Below are positions 9,545 to 20,235 of a DNA stretch of 64,000 bases, piece after piece; the stretch's first letter is position 1, and every line of letters begins with the position of its first letter. The translations under genes were made by a program, and so were the position numbers. The notes under the pieces are model-generated. The model was not told where the DNA came from. It saw nothing but the letters and a program-made list of their open reading frames with translations, and made no database searches. Source of the stretch: Pollutimonas sp. M17 (lineage in GTDB: Bacteria > Pseudomonadota > Gammaproteobacteria > Burkholderiales > Burkholderiaceae_B); contig NZ_CP107548.1 in NCBI RefSeq assembly GCF_025836975.1, forward strand, positions 806,001-870,000, read 5' to 3'.

Positions 9545-11070
9545 ATACAATGTCCTTCCCCTCCGTGCGCGTCGACGGCCTGACCCTGATCCTGGGGCTG
9601 GGCGAGACGGGCGTGGCCGCGGCGCTGTGGTGCGCCCGCCACGGCGCGCGCCTGCGGGTACTGGACACCCGGGCCGAGCCGGGCGGGCTGGCCGGCCTGC
9701 GTTCGGAGCTCGATCCATCCAGCGTCGATTTCCGGCTGGGCGGCGATGCGTTCACCGAGGACGCCTTGCAGGATGTGCATACCATCGTCCTGAGTCCGGG
9801 CCTGTCGCCCCTGCAGGAGCCCGTCCTATCCTTCCTGGCGCTGGCCCGGGCAAGGCAGGTGGAGGTGCTGGGCGAAATCGAACTGTTCGCCCGTGCGCTG
9901 GCGGATATGTCCGGGCAGGGCTACACCCCGAAGGTGCTGGCGGTTACCGGCACCAATGGCAAGACCACGGTCACCGCCATGGCGCGCCAGCTGGTCCAGG
10001 CCTGCGGCTTGTCGGCCCGGGCGGCCGGGAACATCAGCCCGGCTGCGCTGGCGGCGCTGCGCGAGGCGCTGGATACGGATCAACTGCCCGAGGTATGGGT
10101 GCTGGAATTGTCGAGCTTCCAGATCGAGGGCACGCATACACTGGTGCCGGACGCCGCGGTGGTGCTGAACGTCACCCAGGATCATCTGGACTGGCATGGA
10201 AGCATGCAGGCCTATGCGGCCGCCAAGGCCAGGCTGCTGCAATGCTCGCGCGTAGCCATCATCAATCGCGACGATCCCCTGGTGGCCGCAATGGTCGCTG
10301 CGGCCGGCTCGCCCGCGGTGCGCAGCTTCGGACGTGGCGGCCCCGAGCTGGAAGGAGACCTGGGCCTGGAGGGCGATAATGGCATGTTGTGGCTGACGGC
10401 GGCGGATGCCGCCGACTTCGACCTGCCGGCTCCCACGTCCAGGCGCAAGAAAAACCAGGAAGCGCCGCAACGGCCGGCCGGCCGGACGACCCGGCTGATG
10501 CCGGTGGATGCGTTGCGTGTGCGCGGCCTGCATAATTCGCTGAATGCGCTGGCCGCGCTGGCGCTGGTCCGCAGCCTGGGTCTGGGCTGGGCCAATATGC
10601 TGCATGCCTTGCGCGACTATGCCGGCGAGCCGCATCGGACCGAGTACGTGCGTACCGTGGGCGGCGTGGATTTCGTCGACGACAGCAAGGGCACGAACGT
10701 CGGCGCGACCGTGGCCGCGCTGGACGGCATGGAGTCGCCGGCCATACTGATCGCCGGCGGCCTGGGCAAGGGCCAGGACTTCACGCCCATGATACGGGTG
10801 GTGCGCGAACATGCGCGCGCCGTGGTGCTCATTGGGCGGGATGCCGCCGCCATCGAGCAAGCTCTGGCGCCTTCGGGTGTGCCGGTCCGGCATGCCGCCA
10901 CGATGGCCGATGCGGTAAGAAGCGGCTTCGACCTGGCGCAGCCGGGCGACACCGTGCTCCTGTCGCCGGCATGCGCAAGCATGGACATGTTCAAGAACTA
11001 CGGCCATCGCGGACGCTGCTTCGTCGAAGAGGTCCAGGAGCTGGCCCTGGACAGGGGGGAGGTCGCATGA
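9541..11070 (+). CDS. murD: UDP-N-acetylmuramoyl-L-alanine--D-glutamate ligase MurD
   Basis: Cytoplasmic ATP-dependent ligase adding D-glutamate to UDP-MurNAc-L-Ala. 509 residues, about 70 longer than E. coli MurD. N-terminal [13 protein letters not shown] is the UDP-binding Rossmann-like domain, the ATP loop is VTGTNGKTT, and [12 protein letters not shown] and [11 protein letters not shown] are conserved ligase blocks. Extra length includes a basic, presumably disordered insert around residues 300-320 ([16 protein letters not shown]). ATG 9541 overlaps the mraY stop; a second ATG three codons later is possible. The stop overlaps the ftsW start. Confidence 0.95.
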   Translation: MNTMSFPSVRVDGLTLILGLGETGVAAALWCARHGARLRVLDTRAEPGGLAGLRSELDPSSVDFRLGGDAFTEDALQDVHTIVLSPGLSPLQEPVLSFLALARARQVEVLGEIELFARALADMSGQGYTPKVLAVTGTNGKTTVTAMARQLVQACGLSARAAGNISPAALAALREALDTDQLPEVWVLELSSFQIEGTHTLVPDAAVVLNVTQDHLDWHGSMQAYAAAKARLLQCSRVAIINRDDPLVAAMVAAAGSPAVRSFGRGGPELEGDLGLEGDNGMLWLTAADAADFDLPAPTSRRKKNQEAPQRPAGRTTRLMPVDALRVRGLHNSLNALAALALVRSLGLGWANMLHALRDYAGEPHRTEYVRTVGGVDFVDDSKGTNVGATVAALDGMESPAILIAGGLGKGQDFTPMIRVVREHARAVVLIGRDAAAIEQALAPSGVPVRHAATMADAVRSGFDLAQPGDTVLLSPACASMDMFKNYGHRGRCFVEEVQELALDRGEVA

Positions 11071-12260
11071 GCCTGTTCGCCGACCTGAACTCCGGCGTGA
11101 ACGCCGTGCGGCCCGGACGCACGACCATGCCCAGCTTCGATGTGTCCATGCTGATCGTGGCCTCCACCCTGGTGCTGTTCGGCCTGCTGATGGTGTATTC
11201 CGCCTCTATCGCGCTGGCCGACGGACCGCGCTACGAAAGCTACGGCCGTTTCTACTTCGTGCTCCGCCATGGCGTGTTCATCCTGATCGGCCTGTTCTGC
11301 GCGCTATGCGCCGTCAGCATTCCCATGTCGGTCTGGCAGAAATTCGCCGTTCCCCTTTTCCTGGCCTGCCTGCTCTTGCTGCTGGTCGTCCTGATCCCCG
11401 GCGTGGGACGAGAGGTCAACGGCGCCCGCCGCTGGCTGCCCCTGGGCCCCATCAACTTCCAGCCTTCGGAGCTCATGAAGGTGGCCGTGCTGCTTTACGC
11501 GGCCGACTACACCGTGCGCAAGCAGGAGCATATGCAGAACTTCCTGCGCGGCTTCCTGCCCATGGCCTGCGCGCTGGCCGTGGTCGGCATGGTGCTGCTG
11601 CTGGAGCCCGACCTGGGCGCCTTCATGGTCATCGTCGCCATTGCCGTGGGCATACTGTTCATCGGCGGCATCAACGGAAGGCTGTTCTCGACCTTGCTGT
11701 TCATACTGATAAGCAGCTTCCTGCTGCTTATCTGGCTTTCGCCGTGGCGGCGCGAGCGCCTGTTCGTGTACCTGGATCCCTGGAATCCGGAAAACGCCTA
11801 TGGCAGCGCTTATCAGCTCTCGCACTCCCTGATCGCGCTGGGGCGCGGCGAGTGGTTCGGCGTGGGACTGGGCGCCAGCATCGAGAAACTGCATTACCTG
11901 CCCGAGGCGCATACCGATTTCATCGTGGCCGTCATCGGCGAGGAACTGGGTTTTGCGGGCATCGTTTTTCTGATCGGACTGTTCGGCTTCCTGGTCTGGC
12001 GCAGTTTCGAGATCGGGCGGCAGGCCATCGCCATGGAGCGCATCTTCAACGGCCTGGTCGCGCAAGGCGTGGCCCTGTGGTTCGGCGTGCAGTGCTTCAT
12101 CAACATCGGGGTGTGCCTGGGGCTGCTGCCGACCAAGGGCCTGACCTTGCCCATGGTGAGCTATGGCGGCACCGGCATCGTCATGAACCTGGTGGCGATG
12201 GCCCTGCTGATGCGTGTCGATTTCGAGAATCGCAATCTTATGCGGGGCAAACGGACATGA
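11067..12260 (+). CDS. ftsW: Septal peptidoglycan polymerase FtsW
   Basis: SEDS-family membrane glycosyltransferase that polymerises lipid II at the septum together with FtsI. 397 residues with about ten membrane helices. Recognisable blocks: [29 protein letters not shown], the large periplasmic loop with the [20 protein letters not shown] region, and [13 protein letters not shown] near the end. The start overlaps the murD stop (ATGA) and the stop overlaps murG. The first 30 residues are cytoplasmic and unconserved. Confidence 0.95.
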   Translation: MSLFADLNSGVNAVRPGRTTMPSFDVSMLIVASTLVLFGLLMVYSASIALADGPRYESYGRFYFVLRHGVFILIGLFCALCAVSIPMSVWQKFAVPLFLACLLLLLVVLIPGVGREVNGARRWLPLGPINFQPSELMKVAVLLYAADYTVRKQEHMQNFLRGFLPMACALAVVGMVLLLEPDLGAFMVIVAIAVGILFIGGINGRLFSTLLFILISSFLLLIWLSPWRRERLFVYLDPWNPENAYGSAYQLSHSLIALGRGEWFGVGLGASIEKLHYLPEAHTDFIVAVIGEELGFAGIVFLIGLFGFLVWRSFEIGRQAIAMERIFNGLVAQGVALWFGVQCFINIGVCLGLLPTKGLTLPMVSYGGTGIVMNLVAMALLMRVDFENRNLMRGKRT

Positions 12261-13330
12261 GCGCGAACACCTTGCTCATCATGGCGGGCGGCACGGGGGG
12301 GCACATCATGCCCGGACTGGCGGTGGCCCATGAAATGAAGGCGCGCGGCTGGAATGTGGTGTGGATGGGCCATCCCGAACGCATGGAAGGCCGCCTCGTG
12401 CCGCCCCAAGGGTTCGAGCTCCTTCCCGTCCGCTTCTCGGGCTTGCGGGGCAAGGGCCCCCTGGCCCTGTTGAAACTGCCATTCACGCTTGCCAGGGCCT
12501 GCGTTCAGGCGCGGCGCCATTTGGCGCGGGTCAAGCCCGACGTGGTGCTGGGCATGGGCGGCTATGTCGCCGTTCCCGGAGGCCTCATGGCGGCCTTGAG
12601 CCGCATACCGCTGGTGATCCACGAGCAGAACGCCGTGGCCGGCACCGCCAACCGTTGGCTGGCCAGGCTGGCCGGCAAGGTGCTGGTCGGGTTCCCGGGG
12701 GCCCTGCCCGGCGCGGTCATGGTGGGCAACCCGGTCAGGCAGGAATTGTCGCAGGCGGCGCCGGCGGCGCAGCGCTATGCGGCGCGGCAAGGACCCTTGC
12801 GCGTGCTGGTGGTGGGGGGCAGCCTGGGGGCGTCCGCCCTGAACCAGGCCGTTCCCCTGGCGCTGGCGCAATTGCCCGCCGCGGAGCGGCCGCTGGTCAC
12901 GCACCAGGCGGGCGAACAGCATCTCGCGGCCTTGCGGGCCAGCTACGAAAAAGTGGGCGTGCAGGCGGTATGCCATGCCTTCATCGACGATATGGCGGCC
13001 GCGCTGTCGGACGCCGACGTGGTCATTTGCCGTGCCGGCGCCATGACGGTGGCCGAGGTGGCCGCCGTGGGGGTCGCCGCCTTGTTCGTGCCGCTGCCCC
13101 ACGCCATCGACGATCATCAAACCGCCAATGCCCGCTACCTGAGCGATTGCCAGGGCGGCTGGCTGCGGGAACAGTCGAGCCTCAGCGCGCAATGGCTGGC
13201 CGGCTGGCTGGGCGACATCAGCCGCGCGGAGCTTGCAAAAGTGGCCGAACATGCCCACGAGCATGCCTGGCTGAATGCGACCGGGCAAATCGCCGACGCG
13301 TGCGAACAGATTGCCAGGAGGCAGGCGTGA
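12257..13330 (+). CDS. murG: UDP-GlcNAc : lipid I transferase MurG
   Basis: Peripheral inner-membrane glycosyltransferase (GT28, GT-B fold) converting lipid I to lipid II. 357 residues, normal length. The glycine-rich loop [14 protein letters not shown] opens the N-terminal domain; [12 protein letters not shown] and [13 protein letters not shown] are conserved, and the C-terminal donor-binding domain has [12 protein letters not shown] and [11 protein letters not shown]. The ATG overlaps the ftsW stop, and the stop overlaps the GTG of murC (GTGA). Confidence 0.96.
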   Translation: MSANTLLIMAGGTGGHIMPGLAVAHEMKARGWNVVWMGHPERMEGRLVPPQGFELLPVRFSGLRGKGPLALLKLPFTLARACVQARRHLARVKPDVVLGMGGYVAVPGGLMAALSRIPLVIHEQNAVAGTANRWLARLAGKVLVGFPGALPGAVMVGNPVRQELSQAAPAAQRYAARQGPLRVLVVGGSLGASALNQAVPLALAQLPAAERPLVTHQAGEQHLAALRASYEKVGVQAVCHAFIDDMAAALSDADVVICRAGAMTVAEVAAVGVAALFVPLPHAIDDHQTANARYLSDCQGGWLREQSSLSAQWLAGWLGDISRAELAKVAEHAHEHAWLNATGQIADACEQIARRQA

Positions 13331-14733
13331 AACATCGAATTCAAAGCATACATTTCGTGGGGATAGGCGGTTCCGGGATGAGCGGCATCGCCGAAGTCCT
13401 GCTCAACCTGGGCTACTCCATCAGCGGTTCCGATATCCAGGATACGGTGGTCACACGGCGGCTGGCGGGACTGGGCGCCCGCATCGTCATCGGGCACGGC
13501 GCGGACAACATCAAGGGCGCGGGCGCTATCGTCACGTCTACGGCCGTCTCGGCGGACAATCCCGAAGTCCTGGCCGCCCGCGCGGCGCGCATACCGGTCG
13601 TGCCGCGCGCCTTGATGCTGGCGGAGCTGATGCGCCTGAAACGCGGCATCGCCGTGGCGGGCACGCATGGCAAGACCACCACCACCAGCCTGGTGGCCAG
13701 CGTGCTGGCCGCCGGCGAGCTGGATCCCACCTTCGTGATCGGCGGCAGGCTGAATTCGGCCGGCGCCAACGCGCGGCTTGGCCAGGGCGAATTCATCGTG
13801 GTCGAGGCCGACGAGTCGGATGCCTCCTTTCTGAACCTGCTGCCCGTCATGGCAGTCATCACCAATATCGACGTCGATCATATGGACACCTACGGCCACG
13901 ACGTCGCGCGCCTGAAAAGCGCCTTCATCGAGTTCACGCAGCGGCTGCCTTTCTATGGTTCGGCGGTGTTGTGCGGCGACGATGCCAACGTGCGCGAAAT
14001 CATTCCCTTCGTGTCCCGCCCCGTGACGACCTACGGCATCGAGACCGAGGCGCAGGTTCGCGCGGTGAACGTCCGGGCCGAGGGCACCGTCATGCGCTTC
14101 GACGTGGAGCGGCAGGGGGCCACCGGAATGCTTCCGCCTTTGTCGGTCGCGCTGAATCTCCCGGGCCACCATAACGTGCTGAACGCGCTGGCGGCGATCG
14201 CGGTCGCCACCGAGCTGGGCGTTCCCGACCCGGCGATCGCCAGGGCCCTGGCGGATTTCAACGGCGTGGGCCGGCGCTTCACGCAAGTGGGCGACTTCGA
14301 GGTGTCACCGCAACGGGGCGGGGGCCGCTACACGGTCATCGACGACTACGGGCACCATCCGGTGGAAATGGCCGCCACGCTGGCCGCCGCGCGCGGAGCC
14401 TGGCCGGACCGCAGGATCGTGCTGGCATTCCAGCCGCACCGCTATACCCGCACACGCGATTGCTTCGAGGATTTCGTTCGTGTGTTGGGGCAGGCCGATG
14501 CCGTCCTGCTGACCGACGTATACCCGGCGGGCGAGCCGCCCCTGGTGGCCGCCGATGGCCGGGCGCTGGCGCGCGCGCTGCGGGTCGCCGGCAGGGTGGA
14601 GCCGGTTTTCATTGAAGACATCGTCGACCTGCCGCAGGCGATCCGCGAATTTGCGCGGGATGGCGACGTCGTTGTTGTAATGGGTGCGGGGTCCATCAGC
14701 CGCGTGCCCGGGCAGATTGGGGAGCGGGCATGA
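13327..14733 (+). CDS. murC: UDP-N-acetylmuramate--L-alanine ligase MurC
   Basis: Cytoplasmic ligase adding L-alanine, the first peptide-stem step. 468 residues. N-terminal [17 protein letters not shown] is the nucleotide-binding loop, [11 protein letters not shown] the ATP loop, [10 protein letters not shown] and [11 protein letters not shown] follow, and DDYGHHPVE lies in the C-terminal domain. GTG start at 13327 is fixed by the conserved N-terminus and the GTGA overlap with murG. The stop overlaps ddl. Confidence 0.96.
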   Translation: MKHRIQSIHFVGIGGSGMSGIAEVLLNLGYSISGSDIQDTVVTRRLAGLGARIVIGHGADNIKGAGAIVTSTAVSADNPEVLAARAARIPVVPRALMLAELMRLKRGIAVAGTHGKTTTTSLVASVLAAGELDPTFVIGGRLNSAGANARLGQGEFIVVEADESDASFLNLLPVMAVITNIDVDHMDTYGHDVARLKSAFIEFTQRLPFYGSAVLCGDDANVREIIPFVSRPVTTYGIETEAQVRAVNVRAEGTVMRFDVERQGATGMLPPLSVALNLPGHHNVLNALAAIAVATELGVPDPAIARALADFNGVGRRFTQVGDFEVSPQRGGGRYTVIDDYGHHPVEMAATLAAARGAWPDRRIVLAFQPHRYTRTRDCFEDFVRVLGQADAVLLTDVYPAGEPPLVAADGRALARALRVAGRVEPVFIEDIVDLPQAIREFARDGDVVVVMGAGSISRVPGQIGERA

Positions 14734-15677
14734 GCGGGCAGTTCGGACGAGTGGGTGTTCTGTACGGCGGACGATCCGCCGAGCGCGAGGTGTCGCTGAT
14801 GTCCGGGCAGGGCGTGCATGACGCCCTGCGCAGCGCCGGCGTGGATGCGCATCTGTTCGATACCGGCCGCTATACGCTGGTCGATCTGATCAACGCCGGC
14901 TTCGATCGGGTCTTCATTGCCTTGCACGGCCGGCACGGCGAGGACGGAACCTTGCAGGGCGCGCTGGAGCTTTTGCATCTGCCTTATACCGGCAGCGGCC
15001 CGATGGCTTCATCCCTGGCCATGGACAAGATCATGACCAAGAAGGTGTGGCTCGAGCAAGGCCTGCCGACGCCGGACTACGCGGTGCTGACCTCCGGCTC
15101 CGGCCTGGACCGCGTCGCGGCCGGCCTGGGCCTGCCGCTGATCGTCAAGCCGCCGCACGAGGGCTCGACGCTGGGCGTGACCCGCGTCGACGGGCTGGAC
15201 GAGCTGCGCAAGGCATACGAGCTTGCCGCCCTGTATGACAGCGAGGTGCTGGCCGAGCAGTTCATCGAGGGCCGCGAACTGACCGTGCCGATACTGGGCA
15301 AGGGCGGCACGGCGCGGGCGCTGCCCGTTATCGAAATCGTGGCGCCCGATGGCAACTACGACTACGAGCACAAATACATTTCCAACGATACCCAGTATGT
15401 ATGCCCGGCATCGCTGGATCCGGCGCTGACCGAGTCCATACAGCGCATTGCCGTGCAGTCCTATACCGCCCTGAAGTGCGAAGGCTGGGGCCGCGCCGAT
15501 TTCATGCTGGATGCGTCCGGCAAGCCGTGGCTGCTGGAGATGAATACGTCGCCCGGCATGACCACGCATTCGCTGGTTCCCATGGGCGCCAAGGCGGCGG
15601 GCATGAGCTACGCCGACCTGTGCCTGGAAATTCTGTCCACCGCGTGCTGCAAAGTGCAGGCGCCGCCCGCCGCCTGA
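14730..15677 (+). CDS. ddl: D-alanine--D-alanine ligase
   Basis: ATP-grasp enzyme that makes the D-Ala-D-Ala dipeptide used by the MurF half of the upstream fusion. 315 residues. The N-terminus reads [48 protein letters not shown] and GWGRADFM / [15 protein letters not shown] are the substrate and Mg-ATP blocks. ATG overlaps the murC stop. The position inside dcw and the length match the DdlB type. Twelve bases separate it from ftsQ. Confidence 0.95.
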   Translation: MSGQFGRVGVLYGGRSAEREVSLMSGQGVHDALRSAGVDAHLFDTGRYTLVDLINAGFDRVFIALHGRHGEDGTLQGALELLHLPYTGSGPMASSLAMDKIMTKKVWLEQGLPTPDYAVLTSGSGLDRVAAGLGLPLIVKPPHEGSTLGVTRVDGLDELRKAYELAALYDSEVLAEQFIEGRELTVPILGKGGTARALPVIEIVAPDGNYDYEHKYISNDTQYVCPASLDPALTESIQRIAVQSYTALKCEGWGRADFMLDASGKPWLLEMNTSPGMTTHSLVPMGAKAAGMSYADLCLEILSTACCKVQAPPAA

Positions 15678-15689
15678 CCAGGAGATATC

Positions 15690-16481
15690 GTGTTTTCCGA
15701 CGCCCGACTGATCAATTTCGTTGCAAACATGCTGGCCCTGCTGGCCGTGCTTGCATTGATCGTGGGCGTCGTGGTCTGGATTGCGCAGCGGCCCTATTTC
15801 GCCATTGCCACGATACAGATCGAGCCGATGCAGTCCGAATCCCTGAACTATGTGTCCGCCGCCAGCGTCAGGGCCACCATCGCGGGGCGGGTCACCGGCA
15901 ACTTCTTCTCGGTCGATCTGGACAACACGCGCGACCTGATCGAAACCGTGCCCTGGGTTCGCCACGCGCGCATCCGCCGCGTCTGGCCCAATGCCCTGCG
16001 CATCCAGATCGAAGAGCAGCAGCCGCTGGCGCTCTGGAATGAAAACCAGATGATCAACAGCTGGGGCGAGGCGTTTTCCGCCAATCAGGGCGAATTGCCC
16101 GACGATGCGGATCTTCCTCAGCTGAACGGACCGGAAAGCTCCGAACGGCTGGTGGTGCAGCGCTATGCCGAGCTCGCGCGCTGGTTTGCGCCCCTCAGCC
16201 TGCGCGTGCAGGAAGTCACGCTCAGTCCCCGGTATGCCTGGGAAGTCGAACTTTCCGACGGCGTGCGCCTGAGCCTGGGCCGGGATCCCGCCGCCGATGT
16301 GGCGGACCCGCATGGCCGCTCCGGCGCGCTGCCGTTCGCGGCCCGCATAGAGCGCTTCGTCCAGGCATGGCCGAAGCTGGCCGAGCGGTTGGACGGCCGC
16401 GCCATCAGCAGTGCCGATTTACGTTATGCCAATGGTTTTGCAATTACCCTGGCCCCTGTTTCCAATACCTCTGCGAAGTAA
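15690..16481 (+). CDS. ftsQ: Cell division protein FtsQ
   Basis: Bitopic divisome scaffold (FtsQ/DivIB). 263 residues: short cytoplasmic tail, one membrane helix (about residues 11-33), then a periplasmic POTRA domain (IATIQIEPMQSESLNYVSAASVRATI) and the FtsQ beta domain (VPWVRHARIRRVWPNALRIQIEEQQPLALW). GTG start at 15690, preceded by AGGAGAT at the normal distance, so initiation is independent of ddl. An acidic, Gly-poor insert near residues 200-215 is variable in the family. Confidence 0.92.
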   Translation: MFSDARLINFVANMLALLAVLALIVGVVVWIAQRPYFAIATIQIEPMQSESLNYVSAASVRATIAGRVTGNFFSVDLDNTRDLIETVPWVRHARIRRVWPNALRIQIEEQQPLALWNENQMINSWGEAFSANQGELPDDADLPQLNGPESSERLVVQRYAELARWFAPLSLRVQEVTLSPRYAWEVELSDGVRLSLGRDPAADVADPHGRSGALPFAARIERFVQAWPKLAERLDGRAISSADLRYANGFAITLAPVSNTSAK

Positions 16482-16487
16482 AAGACT

Positions 16488-17714
16488 ATGACCCGTGACA
16501 TCAAGGACCTGATCGTTGCACTCGATATCGGCACCAGCAAAGTGGTGGCCGTGGTGGCCGAGATTCTCCCCGAAGGGCGTTTCGAAGTCCTGGGCCTGGG
16601 TCAGCATGAATCCCAGGGCATGCGCAAGGGCGTGGTGGTCAATATCGAGTCGACCGTCAATTCCATACAGCGCGCGCTGGAAGAGGCCGAACTGATGGCC
16701 GACTGCAAGATCCGCGAAGTCTACACGGGCATTGCGGGCAGCCACATCACCAGCTTCAACTCCAGCGGGATGGTCGCCGTCAAGGACAAGGAAGTGACGG
16801 CCACCGACGTGGCGCGGGTGATCGAGACGGCCAAGGCGGTGAACATCCCCACCGATCAGCAGGTGCTGCATGTACTGACCCAGGAGTTCATCGTGGATTC
16901 GCAGGAAGACATCCGCGAACCCATAGGCATGAGCGGATTGCGCCTGGAGGTCCGCGTGCACATCGTCACGGGCGCCGTCAGCGCCGCCCAGAATATCGTC
17001 AAGTGCGTGCGCCGCTGCGGGCTGGAGGTGCAGGACCTGATACTTCAGCCGCTGGCATCCAGCCTGGCCTGCCTGACGTCCGATGAAAAGGAGCTGGGCG
17101 TGGTGCTGGTCGACGTGGGCGGCGGCACGACGGACGTGGCCATCTTCACCGGCGGCGCCATCCGGCATACCGCGGTCGTGCCGATCGCGGGCGACCAGAT
17201 CACCAGCGACATTGCGGCGATGCTGCGCACGCCCACGCCGGATGCGGAAGAGATCAAGCTGCGCTTCGGCATCGCCAAGCAGGTGCTGGCCAGCCCGGAA
17301 GAGCATATCGAGGTTCCCGGCCTGGGCGACCGGCCCAACCGCCAGGTCAAGCGCCAGGCGCTGGGCGCCGTGATCGAGCCCCGCATCGAGGAGCTGTTCA
17401 CCTTCGTGCAGCAGATCGTGCGCGAATCGGGCTACGAGGACCTGCTGGCTTCCGGCGTGGTGCTGACCGGCGGCACGGCGTTGATGCCGGGCATCGTCGA
17501 ACTGGCCGAGGACGTATTCCTGAAACCGGTGCGCGTGGCGGTCCCCGCCTACGAAGGCAGTCTGGCCGACGTCATGCACAATCCGCGTTTTTCCACCGTG
17601 ATGGGCTTGCTGTCCGAAGCCCGCTTGCAGCGCGCCCGGGGCCGCAAGGTCGCCCAGCAGAAGGGCAGCTTCAGGACTTTGCTGGCGCGCATGAAGGAGT
17701 GGTTCATGAATTAG
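16488..17714 (+). CDS. ftsA: Cell division protein FtsA
   Basis: Actin-like ATPase that tethers FtsZ filaments to the inner membrane. 408 residues. Phosphate-1 loop LIVALDIGTSKVV at the N-terminus, phosphate-2 block VVLVDVGGGTTDVA, adenosine block VVLTGGTALMPGI, and a C-terminal amphipathic membrane-targeting stretch (LLARMKEWFMN). It starts six bases after ftsQ and is followed by a 163-base leader before ftsZ. Confidence 0.96.
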   Translation: MTRDIKDLIVALDIGTSKVVAVVAEILPEGRFEVLGLGQHESQGMRKGVVVNIESTVNSIQRALEEAELMADCKIREVYTGIAGSHITSFNSSGMVAVKDKEVTATDVARVIETAKAVNIPTDQQVLHVLTQEFIVDSQEDIREPIGMSGLRLEVRVHIVTGAVSAAQNIVKCVRRCGLEVQDLILQPLASSLACLTSDEKELGVVLVDVGGGTTDVAIFTGGAIRHTAVVPIAGDQITSDIAAMLRTPTPDAEEIKLRFGIAKQVLASPEEHIEVPGLGDRPNRQVKRQALGAVIEPRIEELFTFVQQIVRESGYEDLLASGVVLTGGTALMPGIVELAEDVFLKPVRVAVPAYEGSLADVMHNPRFSTVMGLLSEARLQRARGRKVAQQKGSFRTLLARMKEWFMN

Positions 17715-17877
17715 GGCGCAAGCCTTGATGGGCAGGTGGCATAAGCCTGTTCACGGAGAAGCTTCAAATCAGGTGCGAGCAAAACAGGCTGGCAATTCCT
17801 TTGAAGCGATTCCGACAATAAGCAGTACTGGGGAACTTTGTATTTGTCGCTTTTTTGGTTATGTGAGGGAGTCAATC

Positions 17878-19050
17878 ATGATGAATTTCGAAATGCTGGA
17901 TACCAGCGCGAATGGTACCGTTATTAAAGTAGTGGGAGTGGGCGGCGCGGGAGGCAATGCCGTTGCCCATATGATCCGTTCCGGTGTGAACGGCGTGGAT
18001 TTCATTTGCGCCAACACCGACGCCCAGGCGCTCGCCGCCAGCGAGGCGCCCGTCCAGATCCGCCTGGGCCGCACCGGCCTCGGAGCGGGCGCGCGCCCCG
18101 AGCAGGGACGTGCCGCGGCCGAAACCGCCCGCGAGGAAATCCGCGCGGCGCTGACCGGTGCGAACATGGTGTTCATCACCGCGGGCATGGGCGGCGGCAC
18201 CGGCACCGGTGCCGGCCCCGTCGTGGCTGAAGTGGCCAAGGAACTGGGCATCCTGACCGTGGGCGTGGTGACCAAGCCCTTCGGTTTCGAAGGGGGCAAG
18301 CGCATGAAGATGGCGGAGGAGGGCATCTCCGAACTGTCCAAGCATGTGCACTCGCTGATCGTCGTGCTCAATGAAAACCTGTACGATCTGATGGACGAGG
18401 ACGCCACGCAGGAGGATTGCTTCAAGTCGGCCGACGACGTGCTGCACAATGCCTGCGCCGGGATTGCCGAGATCATCAATGTCGAAGGCAACGTCAACGT
18501 CGACTTCGAAGACGTCAAGACCATCATGGGCGAGCAGGGCCAGGCCATGATGGGCACGTCGATCGCGGCCGGCACGGACCGGGCTCGCGTGGCCGCCGAG
18601 CGCGCCATTGCATGCCCGCTGCTCGAAGGCGTCGATCTGCATGGCGCCCGCGGCATGCTGGTCAACATCACGGCCAGCCGCACGCTGAAAATGCGTGAAA
18701 CCCGTGAAATCATGGACACCATCCGCAGCTATGCCGCCGACGATGCCACCATCGTGTTCGGCACGGCCTACGACGAGTCCATGGGCGAGAACCTGCGCGT
18801 CACCGTCGTGGCGACGGGCCTGGGCCGTCCCGCGGCCGCACGCCCCCAGCTGGTGCAGAATGTGGCTGAAAACCTGCGTACGGGCACCGACAACATGGCC
18901 ATGATGAGCGGCCATGATTTCGGCGGCTCGGATGTTCCCGCCGTCATCCGCAACCCGCGCAGCCAGGCTTCGGCCCAGGTGCGCGCCCTGGAAACCGCCG
19001 GCATGGATCATTTCGATATCCCCGCCTTCCTGCGCAAGCAGGCGGACTAA
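17878..19050 (+). CDS. ftsZ: Cell division protein FtsZ
   Basis: Tubulin-like GTPase that forms the division ring. 390 residues. The N-terminal VVGVGGAGGNAVAHM block, ANTDAQAL and the tubulin signature GGGTGTGAGP are all present, followed by the T7 loop with NVDFEDVKTIM and a C-terminal DHFDIPAFLRKQAD, the conserved tail that binds FtsA and ZipA-like partners. Two adjacent ATGs (17878, 17881) follow GAGGGAG at 17865-17871; the first has six bases spacing and the second nine, and they cannot be told apart here. A longer upstream reading to 17725 is rejected because it is not FtsZ-like. Confidence 0.96.
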   Translation: MMNFEMLDTSANGTVIKVVGVGGAGGNAVAHMIRSGVNGVDFICANTDAQALAASEAPVQIRLGRTGLGAGARPEQGRAAAETAREEIRAALTGANMVFITAGMGGGTGTGAGPVVAEVAKELGILTVGVVTKPFGFEGGKRMKMAEEGISELSKHVHSLIVVLNENLYDLMDEDATQEDCFKSADDVLHNACAGIAEIINVEGNVNVDFEDVKTIMGEQGQAMMGTSIAAGTDRARVAAERAIACPLLEGVDLHGARGMLVNITASRTLKMRETREIMDTIRSYAADDATIVFGTAYDESMGENLRVTVVATGLGRPAAARPQLVQNVAENLRTGTDNMAMMSGHDFGGSDVPAVIRNPRSQASAQVRALETAGMDHFDIPAFLRKQAD

Positions 19051-19117
19051 GGGTTCAGCGCAGCGATACGTCTCTCACATGTCTGCCGTGCGGGCCTACG
19101 CCGAAGCAGACCCGGCA

Positions 19118-19159
19118 GCGCGGCTCCTCCTTCCCCGGGGAGCTGCGCCGTCGTGTTTT
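19118..19159 (+). terminator. Weak terminator candidate after ftsZ
   Basis: A ten-pair stem with one G-U pair (19118-19127 with 19139-19148) and an 11-base loop lies about 70 bases after the ftsZ stop. Only a short interrupted T run follows (19154-19159), so termination may be partial or absent. Confidence 0.3.
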
Positions 19160-19291
19160 ATCGTCCGTTTCCACGGGCAGCCTGAAGTCGCTTGAAACAG
19201 ATATGGTTAGTGGTTAACCCTTGATTCGGTTACACTACGATGTCGCTCATGCTTCCGGGCGAATCCCGGCATGATTCAGCTTAATCAGAAT

Positions 19292-20215
19292 ATGTTACGT
19301 CAACGCACCATACAGAAAACCATCAGTACCAAAGGGGTCGGCCTGCACTCGGGCCGGCGGGTCGAGATCACCCTGCGTCCGGCCGCGCCCAACACCGGTA
19401 TTGTGTTTCATCGCGTTGATCTTCCCGAAATCGTCGACCTCCCCGCACAGGCGGATCAGGTCGGCAACACCCGCATGGCCTCGGTGCTTCAACAGGGAAA
19501 TGTGCGCGTGTCCACGGTCGAGCACCTGATGTCGGCGCTGGCCGGCCTGGGCATCGACAACCTGCACGTCGACCTGACCGCCGAAGAAGTTCCCATCATG
19601 GATGGCAGCGCGGGCACCTTCGTGTACCTGTTGCGTTCGGCCGGCCTGCAGGAGCAGGCGGTGCCCAAGCAATTCCTGCGCGTCCTGAAAACGGTCGAAG
19701 TGCGCGAAGGCGAGGGCGACGACCTGAAATGGGCGCGCCTGGAACCCTACGACGGCTTCGCCCTGTCGTTCGCCATCGATTTTCGCCATCCCGCCATCGA
19801 CTCCACGGCCAATTTCGCCGAAGTCGATTTCGAAAAGGACTCCTACGTCAAGACCATCGCGCGCGCCCGCACCTTCGGTTTCGCCAGCGAGGTCGAGGCC
19901 TTGCGCGCCGCGGGGCTGGCCCGGGGCGGCAGCCTGGACAACGCCATCGTCATGGACGAGTACCGTGTGCTCAATTCCGACGGGCTGCGCTACGACGACG
20001 AATTCGTCAAGCACAAGATACTGGACGCCATCGGCGACCTTTACCTGATAGGCAAGCCGCTGGTTGCGCGCTACGTCGCGTGCAAGTCCGGGCACGGCCT
20101 GAACAATCAGCTGGCGCGGGCCCTGCTTGCCCGGCAGGATAGCTGGGAACTCGTCACCTACGAGTCCACGGCCACCGCGCCCAAGGCCTTTACGCACGAC
20201 TGGAAGTTTGCGTAA
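19292..20215 (+). CDS. lpxC: UDP-3-O-acyl-N-acetylglucosamine deacetylase LpxC
   Basis: Zn-dependent deacetylase, the first committed step of lipid A synthesis. 307 residues, the expected family length. Motifs: [12 protein letters not shown] near the N-terminus, the zinc histidine in [25 protein letters not shown], and [13 protein letters not shown], which carries the second zinc His/Asp set. ATG at 19292 gives MLRQRTIQ, aligning with the E. coli start MIKQRTL; an in-frame ATG at 19271 adds seven residues and cannot be excluded because neither site has a strong ribosome-binding sequence. It is separated from ftsZ by 241 bases and so probably has its own promoter, which I could not identify. 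Confidence 0.95.
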   Translation: MLRQRTIQKTISTKGVGLHSGRRVEITLRPAAPNTGIVFHRVDLPEIVDLPAQADQVGNTRMASVLQQGNVRVSTVEHLMSALAGLGIDNLHVDLTAEEVPIMDGSAGTFVYLLRSAGLQEQAVPKQFLRVLKTVEVREGEGDDLKWARLEPYDGFALSFAIDFRHPAIDSTANFAEVDFEKDSYVKTIARARTFGFASEVEALRAAGLARGGSLDNAIVMDEYRVLNSDGLRYDDEFVKHKILDAIGDLYLIGKPLVARYVACKSGHGLNNQLARALLARQDSWELVTYESTATAPKAFTHDWKFA

Positions 20216-20235
20216 AGGCTAAGCCCTGGCCGCCC

